Assembly (NCBI RefSeq): GCF_016863315.1
Contig: NZ_BOOQ01000034.1
Coordinates: 1 to 64,000 of the forward strand
Length of the DNA stretch: 64,000 bases
Direction: 5' to 3'
Origin: Planotetraspora silvatica
GTDB taxonomy: Bacteria > Actinomycetota > Actinomycetes > Streptosporangiales > Streptosporangiaceae
Every line of letters starts with the position of its first letter. Within the stretch, counting starts at the first letter, position 1. The position numbers and the translations under genes were made by a program. Below the pieces are notes generated by a model. The model was not told where the DNA came from. It did no database searches and worked only from the letters and a program-made list of their open reading frames with translations. Shown here one piece after another: positions 45,144-54,063 of this stretch.

Positions 45144-46229
45144 TCACGCGAACCATGCCCGCAACACGCCCATGGGGGCGTACCGCCAGCGCGGCAGATG
45201 CCGGGCCGCGTAGATCAGCTCGCGGCATTCCTGCTCGATCTCGAACGGCCTGACCAGCGACCGGTCGAGCAGGTCCGCCCGTCCCGCGTCCGCGAGCCCG
45301 TTCTCGTAGGCCGTCCCCAACTCCTCCCTGACGGCCGTCACCCAGGCGGCCGTCGCCGCCGGGTCCGCCGACCGCCGCAAGATCGCCACCTGGCCGACGT
45401 GGTCGAGGCTGGTCAGCAATTGCGCCAGGTCACGTGCCGCGGGCTGGAACACCTCGGCCTCCGTCACCGTCGGGTTGCCGTCGAAGTCGACGACCGCGTA
45501 GCCGTCACGCCACTGAAGGATCTGCCCCACGTGCAGGTCACCGTGGATGTGGATCAGCGGGGTGCGGCCGGTGGACGACAGTGACGCCATCTCGGCCCGC
45601 AACGCCCCGGCGTGCCGAGCCAGCCACTCGCCGTCGTCCCCGCCGGTGAGCGCCAGGGCCTCCCCCAACGCGTCCTCGGCCCGTGCCGCGAAGGCGAGCG
45701 GGGGCGGGAGCCGTACGGGATCGGGGAAGGCCTCCGATGGCGACGCCATCGCCGCGTGCAACTCGGCCGCGAGCCGCCCGATTTCGGTCGCGAAGGCGGT
45801 GCGGCCGGCGACCGCCTCGTCCACGCACCACTCCCATCCGTCGCGCGCGCCGGGCAGGTAAGCCGTGACCAGGGCGACCAGCGCGTCCTCCCAGAAGATC
45901 ACGGCGTACGGCGTGGCCGTCCTGGCGAACCCCGCGAGATGGGTCAGCAGGGCGGGAGCGGGATGAGGCGCCCGGGAAGGGACGGGGAACCACTTGACGA
46001 CCACGGCCTCACCCGCGATGACGGAGTGGTTGGTCTGGTCCACGGTGATCGCCCGTTCACCGGGCGGCACCTCGGGCAGCGGCGCGAGGGCCCGCACGGT
46101 GAAGGGCGGCGGTGGGGCCGCCCCTCGTGCCAGAGCCCGCACCACCGACTGGGTGACGCCGGCGCCCGCTTCGAGCGCGAGCATGCCGTCGGGCCGCCGC
46201 TCCACGGTCGGCCACGGCGAGTGTTCCAC
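45144..46229 (-). CDS. probable glucosamine kinase (maltokinase-like)
   Basis: A 361-residue kinase of the aminoglycoside-phosphotransferase fold. VVVKWFPVP carries the ATP lysine, IHIHGDLHVGQIL the catalytic loop (about 237-249), and VVDFDGNPT the metal site. The N-terminal cap and length resemble actinobacterial maltokinase, but the TNHSVIAGEAV segment and the adjacent SIS gene match the glucosamine-kinase branch described from Streptacidiphilus. GTG 46229 is chosen for GGAGAT six bases upstream; a TTG 24 bases earlier is less likely. Product would be glucosamine 6-phosphate, passed to the SIS protein. Maltokinase remains an alternative. Confidence 0.75.
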   Translation of the reverse strand: MEHSPWPTVERRPDGMLALEAGAGVTQSVVRALARGAAPPPPFTVRALAPLPEVPPGERAITVDQTNHSVIAGEAVVVKWFPVPSRAPHPAPALLTHLAGFARTATPYAVIFWEDALVALVTAYLPGARDGWEWCVDEAVAGRTAFATEIGRLAAELHAAMASPSEAFPDPVRLPPPLAFAARAEDALGEALALTGGDDGEWLARHAGALRAEMASLSSTGRTPLIHIHGDLHVGQILQWRDGYAVVDFDGNPTVTEAEVFQPAARDLAQLLTSLDHVGQVAILRRSADPAATAAWVTAVREELGTAYENGLADAGRADLLDRSLVRPFEIEQECRELIYAARHLPRWRYAPMGVLRAWFA

Positions 46230-46321
46230 GCGATCTCCTGAATCAGGGTTCAACTTCGGCGACGGACGTCGAGCTCATGATGGAAGCACGACTCTGAGCT
46301 GGGCCGCAACAGAGCCGGCGG

Positions 46322-46936
46322 TCAGCGGGGGATCGGCGTGAGCGGGTTGCCCGTCGCGAGCCGCGCGTAGCCGAGGACGAGTTCCACGGCGGCCTCCGCG
46401 TCGATCGAGTGATGACGGGCGACGACGCGGTAGCCGTACGCGTCCTCGAGGGCGACGAGATTGCGGCCGATGGTCTCGGAGTCCCCGGCCAGCGTGAAGA
46501 CCCCCTGGGCGGCCCCCGTCTCCAAGATGGCCTGGTACATCGAGACCTGCCGGTCGAACAACGTCGTCAGGAGCGTGCCGTACACCCGGTTGCGCCCCGC
46601 GGCGCCGCCCAGTTCGCACAGGAGACGGACGCCGGCGTCGTCGGGGCCCTCCGGGAGACCCGAACGGATCGTGGTGATCAGCTTCCGCGCGGGGTCGGCG
46701 ATGCCGGCGGCCTTCCTGATCCGCTGTTCGTAGAAGCGCTCCATCCCCGCGTGGTGCGCCTCGATCAGCAGGTCGCGCAGGTCGGGATAGTGGTAGAGCA
46801 CGGCGCCTGACGTGAGACCGGCCATCTCGGCGATCTGGTTGAGATGCACGCCCTCGGCGCCGTGCCGGATCATCGCCCTGCGGGCCGCGTCGATGAGGTC
46901 GGCCCTGCGGTCGGCCCTGCTCTTGCGCTGGGTCAT
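46322..46936 (-). CDS. TetR family regulator
   Basis: A 204-residue TetR with HTH at about 10-60 (RADLIDAARRAMIRHGAEGV, then GLTSGAVLYHYPDLRDLLIEA), similar to the BetI-like group. It is divergent from the glycosyltransferase/aldehyde-dehydrogenase operon at 47040 and upstream of the kinase/SIS genes on its own strand, so it could regulate either; divergence favours the former. ATG 46936 is chosen; the upstream open frame is not convincing. Confidence 0.88.
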   Translation of the reverse strand: MTQRKSRADRRADLIDAARRAMIRHGAEGVHLNQIAEMAGLTSGAVLYHYPDLRDLLIEAHHAGMERFYEQRIRKAAGIADPARKLITTIRSGLPEGPDDAGVRLLCELGGAAGRNRVYGTLLTTLFDRQVSMYQAILETGAAQGVFTLAGDSETIGRNLVALEDAYGYRVVARHHSIDAEAAVELVLGYARLATGNPLTPIPR

Positions 46937-47039
46937 TGCACTCCGATTCACCGCGCCCGCAGCGCGACGCCCCAGCCCTTGACGGGAACGCCGGCCGCGC
47001 ATTTGAATCTCAATTCAACAATATCCAGGGAGCCCCCAC

Positions 47040-48308
47040 ATGACAGACAAGCGACTCACCATCCTGTTCATGCCGGAGAGCGCCTACGGGCCGACGAACA
47101 ACTGCATCGGGATCGGCGACGTCCTGCGCCGGCGCGGTCATCGGGTGGTGTTCGCCGCCGAGGCGTCCTGGCAGGGGAAGCTGGAGGCGCTGGGCTTCGA
47201 GGAGGACCTGGTCGACCTCGCTCCGCCGGCCGAGGAGGAGCAGGATCCGGGGCAGTTCTGGAAGGACTTCATCCGTGACACGGCCCCCGAGTATCGCAAG
47301 AGCACGCTGGAGCAGCTGGAGACGGTGACCAAGCCGATCTGGGAGGCTCTCGCCGAGGGTGCGAAGCACTGCGAGCCGCAGCTCAAGGACATCATCGGGC
47401 GCGTCAGGCCCGACGTGATCGTCGAGGACAACGTCATCGCGTTCCCCGCTCTAGTGACGGCGGGCGTGCCGTTCGTGCGGATCGTGTCGTGCAACCCGCT
47501 CGAGGTGAACGGCCCGGGGGTCGCACCGGTCTTCTCGGGACTGCCCGCCGACGGGACCGGATGGGCGGAGTTCCGCGCCGAGTACGACAGGACCCACCGC
47601 GAGTTGTGGACCTCCTTCAACGAGTGGGTCGTCGAGCAGGGCGCGCCGGCCCTTCCCGATCTCGAGTTCGTGCACGAGGGCGACGCCAACCTCTACGTCT
47701 ATCCCGAGATCGTCGACTACGTCGCCGACCGGCCGCTTGACGCCTCCTGGACGCGGCTCGACTCCTCGGTCAGGGAGACCGACGAGGAGTTCACCCTGCC
47801 GGAGATCCCGGGGGACGGCGCGCTCATCTACTTCTCCCTCGGCTCGCTCGGGTCGGCCGACGTCGAGTTGATGCGCCGGATCATCTCCGTCCTGGCCGGC
47901 ACGCCCCACCGGTACATCGTCTCCAAGGGCCCGCTGCACGAGGAGATCGAGCTGGCCCCGAACATGTGGGGCGCCGAGTTCCTGCCGCAGACGAAGATCC
48001 TCCCGCTGGCCGATCTCGTGATCACCCATGGCGGCAACAACACGACCACCGAGGCGCTGCACTTCGGCAAGCCCATGATCGTGCTCCCGCTCTTCTGGGA
48101 CCAGTACGACAACGCCCAGCGGGTCGACGAGACCGGCTACGGCGTCCGCCTGGACACCTACGGCTTCACCGACGACGAACTGGTGGGCGCCGTCGACCGG
48201 CTCCTCGGCGACACGGATCTCCGGTCGCGACTGGAAGCGGCCGGTGCGGAGATCCGCCGGCGGGACGGCCTGCGCGTGGCCGCCGATGTGATCGAGAAGA
48301 TGGCGTGA
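47040..48308 (+). CDS. MGT-type (GT1) glycosyltransferase
   Basis: A 422-residue GT-B-fold enzyme of the macrolide/UDP-glycosyltransferase family. The donor-site signature HGGNNTTTEALHFGKPMIVL begins near residue 330 and continues into PLFWDQYDNAQRV. The N-terminal acceptor domain begins LTILFMPESAYGPTNN. It glycosylates a small molecule or lipid with an activated sugar; acceptor unknown. AGGGAG precedes the ATG. The stop overlaps the following aldehyde dehydrogenase start, so the two are co-translated, and a TetR gene is divergent. Confidence 0.9.
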   Translation: MTDKRLTILFMPESAYGPTNNCIGIGDVLRRRGHRVVFAAEASWQGKLEALGFEEDLVDLAPPAEEEQDPGQFWKDFIRDTAPEYRKSTLEQLETVTKPIWEALAEGAKHCEPQLKDIIGRVRPDVIVEDNVIAFPALVTAGVPFVRIVSCNPLEVNGPGVAPVFSGLPADGTGWAEFRAEYDRTHRELWTSFNEWVVEQGAPALPDLEFVHEGDANLYVYPEIVDYVADRPLDASWTRLDSSVRETDEEFTLPEIPGDGALIYFSLGSLGSADVELMRRIISVLAGTPHRYIVSKGPLHEEIELAPNMWGAEFLPQTKILPLADLVITHGGNNTTTEALHFGKPMIVLPLFWDQYDNAQRVDETGYGVRLDTYGFTDDELVGAVDRLLGDTDLRSRLEAAGAEIRRRDGLRVAADVIEKMA

Positions 48309-49711
48309 CCTCGATGACCACGTTGATCAATCCCGCGGACGGGCGCACGATCGGCGACGTGCCGGACACCGCGGCCGAGGACGTCGCCGGAGCCGTCCAG
48401 ACGGCTCGGGAGGCGTTCGAGCAGTGGCGGGACGCGACGCCGGGGGAGCGGGCCCGCGTGCTGCTGCGGCTCGCCGACCTGGTCGAGGGCGACGCCGACG
48501 AGCTGACCCGGCTGGAGGTCGCGGAGACCGGCAAGCCCGCGGCCGTGTTCAGGGACGGGGAACTGCCCTTCGCCATCGACAACCTGCGGTTCTTCGCCGG
48601 GGCGGCCAGGTCGCTGGAGGGGACCGGCGCGGGCGTGCTCAGCAAGGGATACACGTCGGTCCTGGTCAGGCGGCCGATCGGGGTCGTGGGGTCGATCTCG
48701 CCGTGGAACTTCCCCTTCATCATGGCCGTCTGGAAGGCGGGCCCGGCGCTCGCGGCCGGCAACGCCGTCGTCATCAAGCCCGCGCCGCGGACGCCCGGCA
48801 CCACGCTGCGGCTCGCCGAGTTGTTCGCGGCGGCGGGCGCTCCCGACGGCCTGCTCCAGGTCGTCACCGGCGGCGCCGACGTCGGCCAGGCGCTGGTGAC
48901 CGATCCCGGTGTCGACATGGTCAGCGTGACGGGCTCGACCGAGACCGGCCGGGCCGTGATGCGGGGCGCGGTCGACGGCCTCAAGCGGGTCCACCTCGAA
49001 CTGGGCGGCAAGGCGCCCGCCCTGGTCTTCGAAGACGCGACGCTGGAGGACATGGCGGCGGGCGTCGTGATGGGCGCGACGTACAACACGGGGCAGGACT
49101 GCACGGCCGCCACCCGGGTCTACATCGACAGATCGCGGTACGGCGAGGCCGTCGAGGCGCTGCGGGACGCCGTGTCCCGGGTTCGACCGGGCGACCCGTG
49201 GGACGAGGGGGCGGACATCGGCCCCCTGATCTCCGCGGCCCACCGCGACCGGGTCCACGGCTTCGTGAGCCGCGCCTCCGGCCGGATCGTCTGGGGCGGC
49301 ACGCCGATCGACGGGCCCGGCTTCTACTACTCGCCCACGCTCATCGCCGACGCCGACCAGTCGAGCGAGATCGTTCAGTCGGAGATCTTCGGGCCCGTGC
49401 TCGTGGCCGTCCCGTTCGACGGTGAGGACGAGGCCGTGCGGTTCGCCAACGACACGCCGTACGGCCTGGCCTCGTCGGTGTGGTCCGCGGACGTGTCCCG
49501 CGCGCTGCGGGTCTCACACCGGCTCGACGTGGGGGTCACGTGGGTCAACGACCATCTCCCCATCGCGTCGGAGGCCCCGCACGGCGGGGTCAAGGGCAGT
49601 GGTTTCGGCAAGGACATGAGCCAGGAAGCGGTGCAGGAGTACTCGGTCACCCGGCATCTGATGATCAAGCACGCCGCCCCGCAGGCCCGCGACTCCTTCC
49701 GGCCGGCCTGA
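48305..49711 (+). CDS. aldehyde dehydrogenase (aminobutyraldehyde/betaine-aldehyde-like)
   Basis: A 468-residue NAD(P)-dependent dehydrogenase. SISPWNFPFIMAVWK is the cofactor loop, ELGGKAPALVF has the general-base glutamate, and Cys266 in NTGQDCTAATR is the nucleophile; GQDC is frequent in gamma-aminobutyraldehyde and betaine-aldehyde dehydrogenases. GTG 48305 overlaps the glycosyltransferase stop by 4 bp and follows GAGAAG; ATG 48314 is the alternative. Pairing with a glycosyltransferase suggests a modification or detoxification route for one compound; the substrate is unknown. Confidence 0.87.
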   Translation: MTSMTTLINPADGRTIGDVPDTAAEDVAGAVQTAREAFEQWRDATPGERARVLLRLADLVEGDADELTRLEVAETGKPAAVFRDGELPFAIDNLRFFAGAARSLEGTGAGVLSKGYTSVLVRRPIGVVGSISPWNFPFIMAVWKAGPALAAGNAVVIKPAPRTPGTTLRLAELFAAAGAPDGLLQVVTGGADVGQALVTDPGVDMVSVTGSTETGRAVMRGAVDGLKRVHLELGGKAPALVFEDATLEDMAAGVVMGATYNTGQDCTAATRVYIDRSRYGEAVEALRDAVSRVRPGDPWDEGADIGPLISAAHRDRVHGFVSRASGRIVWGGTPIDGPGFYYSPTLIADADQSSEIVQSEIFGPVLVAVPFDGEDEAVRFANDTPYGLASSVWSADVSRALRVSHRLDVGVTWVNDHLPIASEAPHGGVKGSGFGKDMSQEAVQEYSVTRHLMIKHAAPQARDSFRPA

Positions 49712-49837
49712 CCGGTGCCCGCCCGGGCCGGGCGTCCCGTCATGCGGCGTGGTGCCTGTCCGGGCCGGGCCTGTCACGTCTGCGGGCGTGGTGCCCGCCC
49801 GGGCAGGGGCGCCCTTGTCGTGCCGGATGTAACGGCG

Positions 49838-50572
49838 TCAGCCCGAGGCGGCGTCGAAGTGCAGTTCTGAGGTCACCCGGTAACGGTCACCCCGGTAGAT
49901 CGACCGGGTGAACTCCACGATTCCGCCGTTCACGTCGCGCGTCGTCCGCTCGACCATCAGCGCGGGGAAGTGTTCGGGCACACTCAGCAGCGCGGCCTCG
50001 GTCTCGTCGGTGACCGTCGCCTCGATGGTCTGGACGGCGCTGCGCACGTCCACCCCGAACCGCTCGCGCAGCACGCGGTAGAACGAGCCCGACTCCATGT
50101 CGTCGGGGACGAGCCCGTCGACCAGCAGGTGGGGGAGATGGAGCCGCTCGATCGCCATCGGCTCGTCGTCCACCACGCGCAGCCGGACCACGCGCAGGAC
50201 GAGCGCGGCGGGGGCGAGCTGCAGGCGCCTGGCGAGCTGCGGGCCGGCCGGCGCAGAGCCGAACTCCAGGATCCGGCTCAGCCAGTGGCCCTCCGCCGGA
50301 GGCGCGTAGAACGATCCGCTCGGCGTCGCCGCCAGGGCCTGGGTGACCCGGTGCGGTCCCGTGAAGGTGCCGCGGCCGTGCTCTCTCACGAGCACGCCCG
50401 ATCGGACGAGGTCGTCGATCGCGGCCCGGAGGGTCGGCCGGGAGACTCCCAGCTCCTTGCACAGGTCTCGCTCGGAGGGGATGGCCTCACCCGCCCTCAT
50501 GTCGGCGACGAAGTCCAGCAGGAAGTCCCGCACGCGGTCGCGTTTCAGCCCGGCTCCCGTGTTCAGAGTCAC
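49838..50572 (-). CDS. GntR/HutC family regulator, DasR-like
   Basis: A 244-residue HutC-type GntR regulator. The winged helix at about 10-75 has IPSERDLCKELGVSRPTLRAA; the UTRA domain follows with EPMAIERLHLPH and ends EFTRSIYRGDRYRV, very like DasR, which senses glucosamine 6-phosphate or related sugars. It is divergent from dasABC-type genes, and the space between holds a 14/16 match to the DasR-responsive element. It is therefore a DasR paralogue or local analogue controlling the chitin-sugar transporter. Confidence 0.85.
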   Translation of the reverse strand: MTLNTGAGLKRDRVRDFLLDFVADMRAGEAIPSERDLCKELGVSRPTLRAAIDDLVRSGVLVREHGRGTFTGPHRVTQALAATPSGSFYAPPAEGHWLSRILEFGSAPAGPQLARRLQLAPAALVLRVVRLRVVDDEPMAIERLHLPHLLVDGLVPDDMESGSFYRVLRERFGVDVRSAVQTIEATVTDETEAALLSVPEHFPALMVERTTRDVNGGIVEFTRSIYRGDRYRVTSELHFDAASG

Positions 50573-50641
50573 GCCTCGACCTTACCAAAGCCTTACCAGT
50601 TCGCCGACATTTCCCTTTAAATATGGGTCTTGACGGCACAA

Positions 50642-50657
50642 CTGGTTAAGACCACTC
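50642..50657. promoter_or_regulatory. dre-like operator upstream of the sugar transporter
   Basis: ACTGGTTAAGACCACT differs from the published DasR-responsive element ACTGGTCTAGACCACT only at the two central-left positions. It lies in the divergent region between the DasR-like gene and the transporter, 50 bp before the lipoprotein start. CTTACCA occurs three more times nearby (50581, 50592 and 50679) and could be additional half-sites. Confidence 0.65.
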
Positions 50658-50707
50658 TATCCGCAACAGGCCAATTACTTACCAATATATGACCACTGGG
50701 AGTAGCC

Positions 50708-51982
50708 ATGAGGCGCCTTCTCGCCGCGGCCGCGGTGCTCACGATCGCAACCGGTCTCACCGCGTGCAGTTCCTCCACCGAGACCCAGGGTCAGGGCCCC
50801 GGCTCGGCGGGCGGCACCCCCTCCACCAAGCTCACCGTGTGGATCATGCGGGACAGCATCTCCGACGCGCTGGTCCAGCGCTTCACCTCGGACTACCAGT
50901 CCGCGCACGCGGGAACCACGCTGGACATCCAGGTCCAGGAGTGGGACGGCATCGGGCAGAAGGTCACCAGCGCCCTCGCGAGCAACGACGCCCCCGACGT
51001 CATCGAGGTCGGCAACACCCAGGTCGCGGAGTACGCCGCGAGTGGCGGCGTCAAGGATCTCACCGACAAGACCACCGACCTCGGCGGCGCCGACTGGCTG
51101 CCCGGCCTCGCCGAGCCCGGCAAGATCGACGGCAAGCAGTACGGCATCCCGTGGTACGCGGCCAACCGTGTCGTCATCTACAACAAGGACCTCTTCGAGA
51201 AGGCCGGCATCACCGCCGCGCCGAAGACCCGCGACGAGTGGATCGACATCACCACCAAGCTGAACAAGGGCGGCGACCAGGGCATCTATCTCCCCGGTCA
51301 GAACTGGTACACCCTTTCCGGCTTCATCTGGGACGAGGGCGGCGACCTGGCCGTCAACGACGGGACCACCTGGAAGGGCGGCCTCGACACGCCGCAGGCG
51401 CTCGCGGGCATGGACTTCTACAAGAAGCTCCAGGCCCTCGGCGACGGCCCGCGCGACTCCGACGAGGCCAACCCTCCGCAGGCCGACGTCTTCGCCAAGG
51501 GCGACGTCGCGCAGCTGATCTCCGCCCCCGGCGGCGCGGTCGCGATCGAGAAGGCCAACCCCGACCTGAAGGACAAGCTCGGGTTCTTCCCGATCCCGGG
51601 CAAGACGGCGGACAAGCCGGGCGCGGTCTTCACCGGCGGCTCCGACCTGATCATCCCGGAGGCGTCCAAGAACCAGGACGCGGCCTACGAGGTCGTCAAG
51701 GCCCTCGCCGGCGAGAAGTTCCAGACCGACATGGCCAAGGAGATGTCGTACGTGCCCAACCGCGTGTCGCTCGCCGGCGTGCTGAGCGGCAGCGAGGGGG
51801 CGGCGGCCATGGCGATCGGCGCCGCGAACGGCCACGCCACGCCGAACTCGCCCAACTGGGCCGCGGTCGAGGCCAAGAACGTCATCAAGGAGTACATGAC
51901 CGCGGCGCTCACCGGTGACGCCGCCGCAGAGGCCGGCAAGGCCTCGCAGTCCATCGGCGAGATTCTCAACACCAAGTCCTGA
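50708..51982 (+). CDS. sugar-binding lipoprotein of ABC importer (DasA/NgcE-like)
   Basis: A 424-residue lipoprotein with signal peptide ending in the lipobox GLTACSS (Cys20). The family-1 extracellular solute-binding fold starts TKLTVWIMRDSISDALVQRF. GGGAG precedes the ATG at 50708. Context (two permeases, GH20 hexosaminidase, DasR-like regulator) indicates chitobiose or N-acetylglucosamine uptake. No ATPase gene is present, as for other das-type systems, which use a shared MsiK ATPase encoded elsewhere. A strong hairpin separates it from the permease genes. Confidence 0.88.
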   Translation: MRRLLAAAAVLTIATGLTACSSSTETQGQGPGSAGGTPSTKLTVWIMRDSISDALVQRFTSDYQSAHAGTTLDIQVQEWDGIGQKVTSALASNDAPDVIEVGNTQVAEYAASGGVKDLTDKTTDLGGADWLPGLAEPGKIDGKQYGIPWYAANRVVIYNKDLFEKAGITAAPKTRDEWIDITTKLNKGGDQGIYLPGQNWYTLSGFIWDEGGDLAVNDGTTWKGGLDTPQALAGMDFYKKLQALGDGPRDSDEANPPQADVFAKGDVAQLISAPGGAVAIEKANPDLKDKLGFFPIPGKTADKPGAVFTGGSDLIIPEASKNQDAAYEVVKALAGEKFQTDMAKEMSYVPNRVSLAGVLSGSEGAAAMAIGAANGHATPNSPNWAAVEAKNVIKEYMTAALTGDAAAEAGKASQSIGEILNTKS

Positions 51983-52011
51983 GAGCCCGGTGTCCTGAGA
52001 GAGCCGCCTGT

Positions 52012-52053
52012 CCCGTTCCGCCCCCTCTCCTCCCTTCCAGGGGGCGGAACGGG
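52012..52053 (+). promoter_or_regulatory. strong intercistronic hairpin between dasA- and dasB-like genes
   Basis: Perfect 14-bp arms, CCCGTTCCGCCCCC (52012-52025) and GGGGGCGGAACGGG (52040-52053), enclose a 14-nt loop. No U-tract follows. Between a binding-protein gene and its permeases, such hairpins usually stabilise the upstream message or attenuate the downstream part, giving much more binding protein than permease. Confidence 0.75.
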
Positions 52054-52079
52054 CGGGCCAGGTGTGTGAGAGGAAAGTC

Positions 52080-53168
52080 GTGGCCTCCGAGGCTCCACAA
52101 CCCCCCGGGAATCTCCTGTCCGCCGGGATCTCCGTACCGTCGGGGCGGCGCCGGCCCGGCGCCGGAGAGCCGTCGCATCCCGATGCCGGGGACACCGGCG
52201 GCCGGGACCCGTCCGCGGCGGCCCGGCCCTCCGGCGTGAACCCCCGGCGCAGGCGCTCCGGCCGGGGCGCCGCGCGCACGATCGCCGGGGCCTGGCCGTA
52301 CCTGCTGGTCCTGCCCACCGTGGTCGGCACGGCCTATCTGCTCTTCTATCCGCTGCTGCGCAGCGTGGTGATCTCCTTCCAGCACTTCCGGACCGGCGAG
52401 CTGATCCGTGGCGGGGCGGCCTTCGTCGGTCTGGAGAACTACCAGGACGTGCTCGGCAGCGCCGAGTTCTGGACGGTGGTCCGCCGCACACTCGTGTGGA
52501 CCGCGGTCAACGTCGTCCTCATCATGGTGATCTCCACGCTCACGGCGCTGATGATCGCCCGCCTCGGCAGGAGGATGCGGCTGGCGGTGATGAGCGGCCT
52601 GGTCCTCACGTGGGCCACCCCGGTCCTGGCCGCCACCACCGTCTTCCAGTGGCTGTTCCAGTCCAGGCTCGGCGTCGTCAACTGGGCGCTCGTCTCCCTG
52701 GGCTTCGACTCGTTCGACGGGTTCAGCTGGTTCGCGAACGGCCAGGCGACATTCGCCATCATGGTGCTGCTCATCGTGTGGCAGTCGGTGCCGTTCGCGG
52801 CGCTCACCCTGTACGCGGGGCTGACCACGATCCCGGCCGAGCTGTACGAATCGGCGAGGATCGACGGCGCGGGCGCGTGGCAGATCTTCCGCGGCGTCAC
52901 CTTCCCGATGTTGCGGCCGCTGTTCGGCCTGATCACCTCGCTCGAGGTGATCTGGGTGTTCAAGTGCTTCGCCCAGATCTGGGCGATCACCCGGGGCGGC
53001 CCCGACGACGCCACCACCACGTTGCCGGTGTACGCCTTCCAGGTCGCCCAGTCGCTGCACAAGTACGACCTCGGCTCGGCGATCTCGACGCTCACCGTGC
53101 TCATCCTGCTCGTCGTCCTCGTCGCGCACCTGCGGCGCATGTACAAGCACGAAGGAGAAGGCCTGTGA
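52080..53168 (+). CDS. carbohydrate ABC transporter permease (MalF/DasB-like)
   Basis: A 362-residue permease with six or so membrane segments after an unusually long polar N-terminus of about 75 residues (rich in Pro, Arg, Gly). The first helix is WPYLLVLPTVVGTAYLLFYP, and the EAA loop reads YESARIDGAGAWQIFRGVTF, which contacts the ATPase. GTG 52080 follows AGAGGAAA; a GTG at 52062 would add six residues. It overlaps the next permease by 4 bp. It forms the importer with DasC-like permease and an external ATPase. Confidence 0.9.
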   Translation: MASEAPQPPGNLLSAGISVPSGRRRPGAGEPSHPDAGDTGGRDPSAAARPSGVNPRRRRSGRGAARTIAGAWPYLLVLPTVVGTAYLLFYPLLRSVVISFQHFRTGELIRGGAAFVGLENYQDVLGSAEFWTVVRRTLVWTAVNVVLIMVISTLTALMIARLGRRMRLAVMSGLVLTWATPVLAATTVFQWLFQSRLGVVNWALVSLGFDSFDGFSWFANGQATFAIMVLLIVWQSVPFAALTLYAGLTTIPAELYESARIDGAGAWQIFRGVTFPMLRPLFGLITSLEVIWVFKCFAQIWAITRGGPDDATTTLPVYAFQVAQSLHKYDLGSAISTLTVLILLVVLVAHLRRMYKHEGEGL

Positions 53169-53989
53169 AGCTCCGCCGGCTGCCCCTGAACGTCGCGGCC
53201 CTCGGCGTGCTGGTCGTGTCGGTCTTCCCCGTCTACTGGATGGTGGTGACCGCGTTCAAGCCGACCAGGGACATCCAGGCCGACACCCCGCAGTTCCTGC
53301 CTCTCCACCCCACGCTCGACCACTTCAGGACCGCGGTCGGCGCGGACGGCTTCGCCCTGTTCTGGCGCAACAGCCTGCTCGTCTCCGCCACCGCGGTGGT
53401 GCTGGCGCTCGCCGTCGCCCTGCTCGCCGCCTTCGCGGTGGCTCGCATGCGCTGGCGCGGCAGGAAGGCCTTCATCCTGATGGTCTTCGTCGCGCAGATG
53501 GCGCCGTGGGAGGCGCTGCTGATCCCGATGTTCATCATCGCCCGCGACACCGGGATGCTCGACAAGCTGTCGATGCTGACCCTCATCTACTTCATCGTCA
53601 CGCTGCCGTTCACCATCGTCACGCTGCGGGGGTTCCTCGCGGCGATCCCGCCGGAGCTGGAGGAGGCCGCCCAGATGGACGGCGCCGGCAGGGCGGTCGC
53701 CTTCCGCCGCGTCGTCCTCCCGCTGCTCGCGCCCGGCCTGATGTCGACCTCGCTGTTCGGGTTCATCATCGCCTGGAACGAGTTCGCCTTCGCCAACGCC
53801 CTGATCATCAAGAACCAGGACGACCGGACGCTGCCCGTCTGGCTCTCGTCCTTCAGCAACGTCTTCGGCACCGACTGGGGCGCGACGATGGCCGCCGCCT
53901 CCCTGTTCATGGTGCCGGTCCTGCTCGTCTTCCTGGTCCTGCAGCGCCGCGTGACCACCGGATTCATCGCCGGCGCCGTCAAGGGCTGA
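53165..53989 (+). CDS. carbohydrate ABC transporter permease (MalG/DasC-like)
   Basis: A 274-residue permease with six membrane segments; the EAA loop is LEEAAQMDGAGRAVAFRRVV. GTG 53165 overlaps the preceding stop in a GTGA arrangement and follows GAAGGAGAAGG, so it is translated with the partner permease. Ends with VTTGFIAGAVKG, the usual conserved C-terminus of this family. Confidence 0.92.
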   Translation: MKLRRLPLNVAALGVLVVSVFPVYWMVVTAFKPTRDIQADTPQFLPLHPTLDHFRTAVGADGFALFWRNSLLVSATAVVLALAVALLAAFAVARMRWRGRKAFILMVFVAQMAPWEALLIPMFIIARDTGMLDKLSMLTLIYFIVTLPFTIVTLRGFLAAIPPELEEAAQMDGAGRAVAFRRVVLPLLAPGLMSTSLFGFIIAWNEFAFANALIIKNQDDRTLPVWLSSFSNVFGTDWGATMAAASLFMVPVLLVFLVLQRRVTTGFIAGAVKG

Positions 53990-54063
53990 GCCGGCCCGCT
54001 CGTGTGTCATCGTGCGGCCCACCGCCGGGCCGCTCGTCAATCCTGCCTGGAGGGAAACTCAAC

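Noticed and set aside
49712-49837. Repeat unit GGTGCCCGCCCGGG, three loose copies
   Set aside because: Spacing is irregular and the copies are GC-rich runs after the dehydrogenase stop; not convincing as an operator or mobile element.
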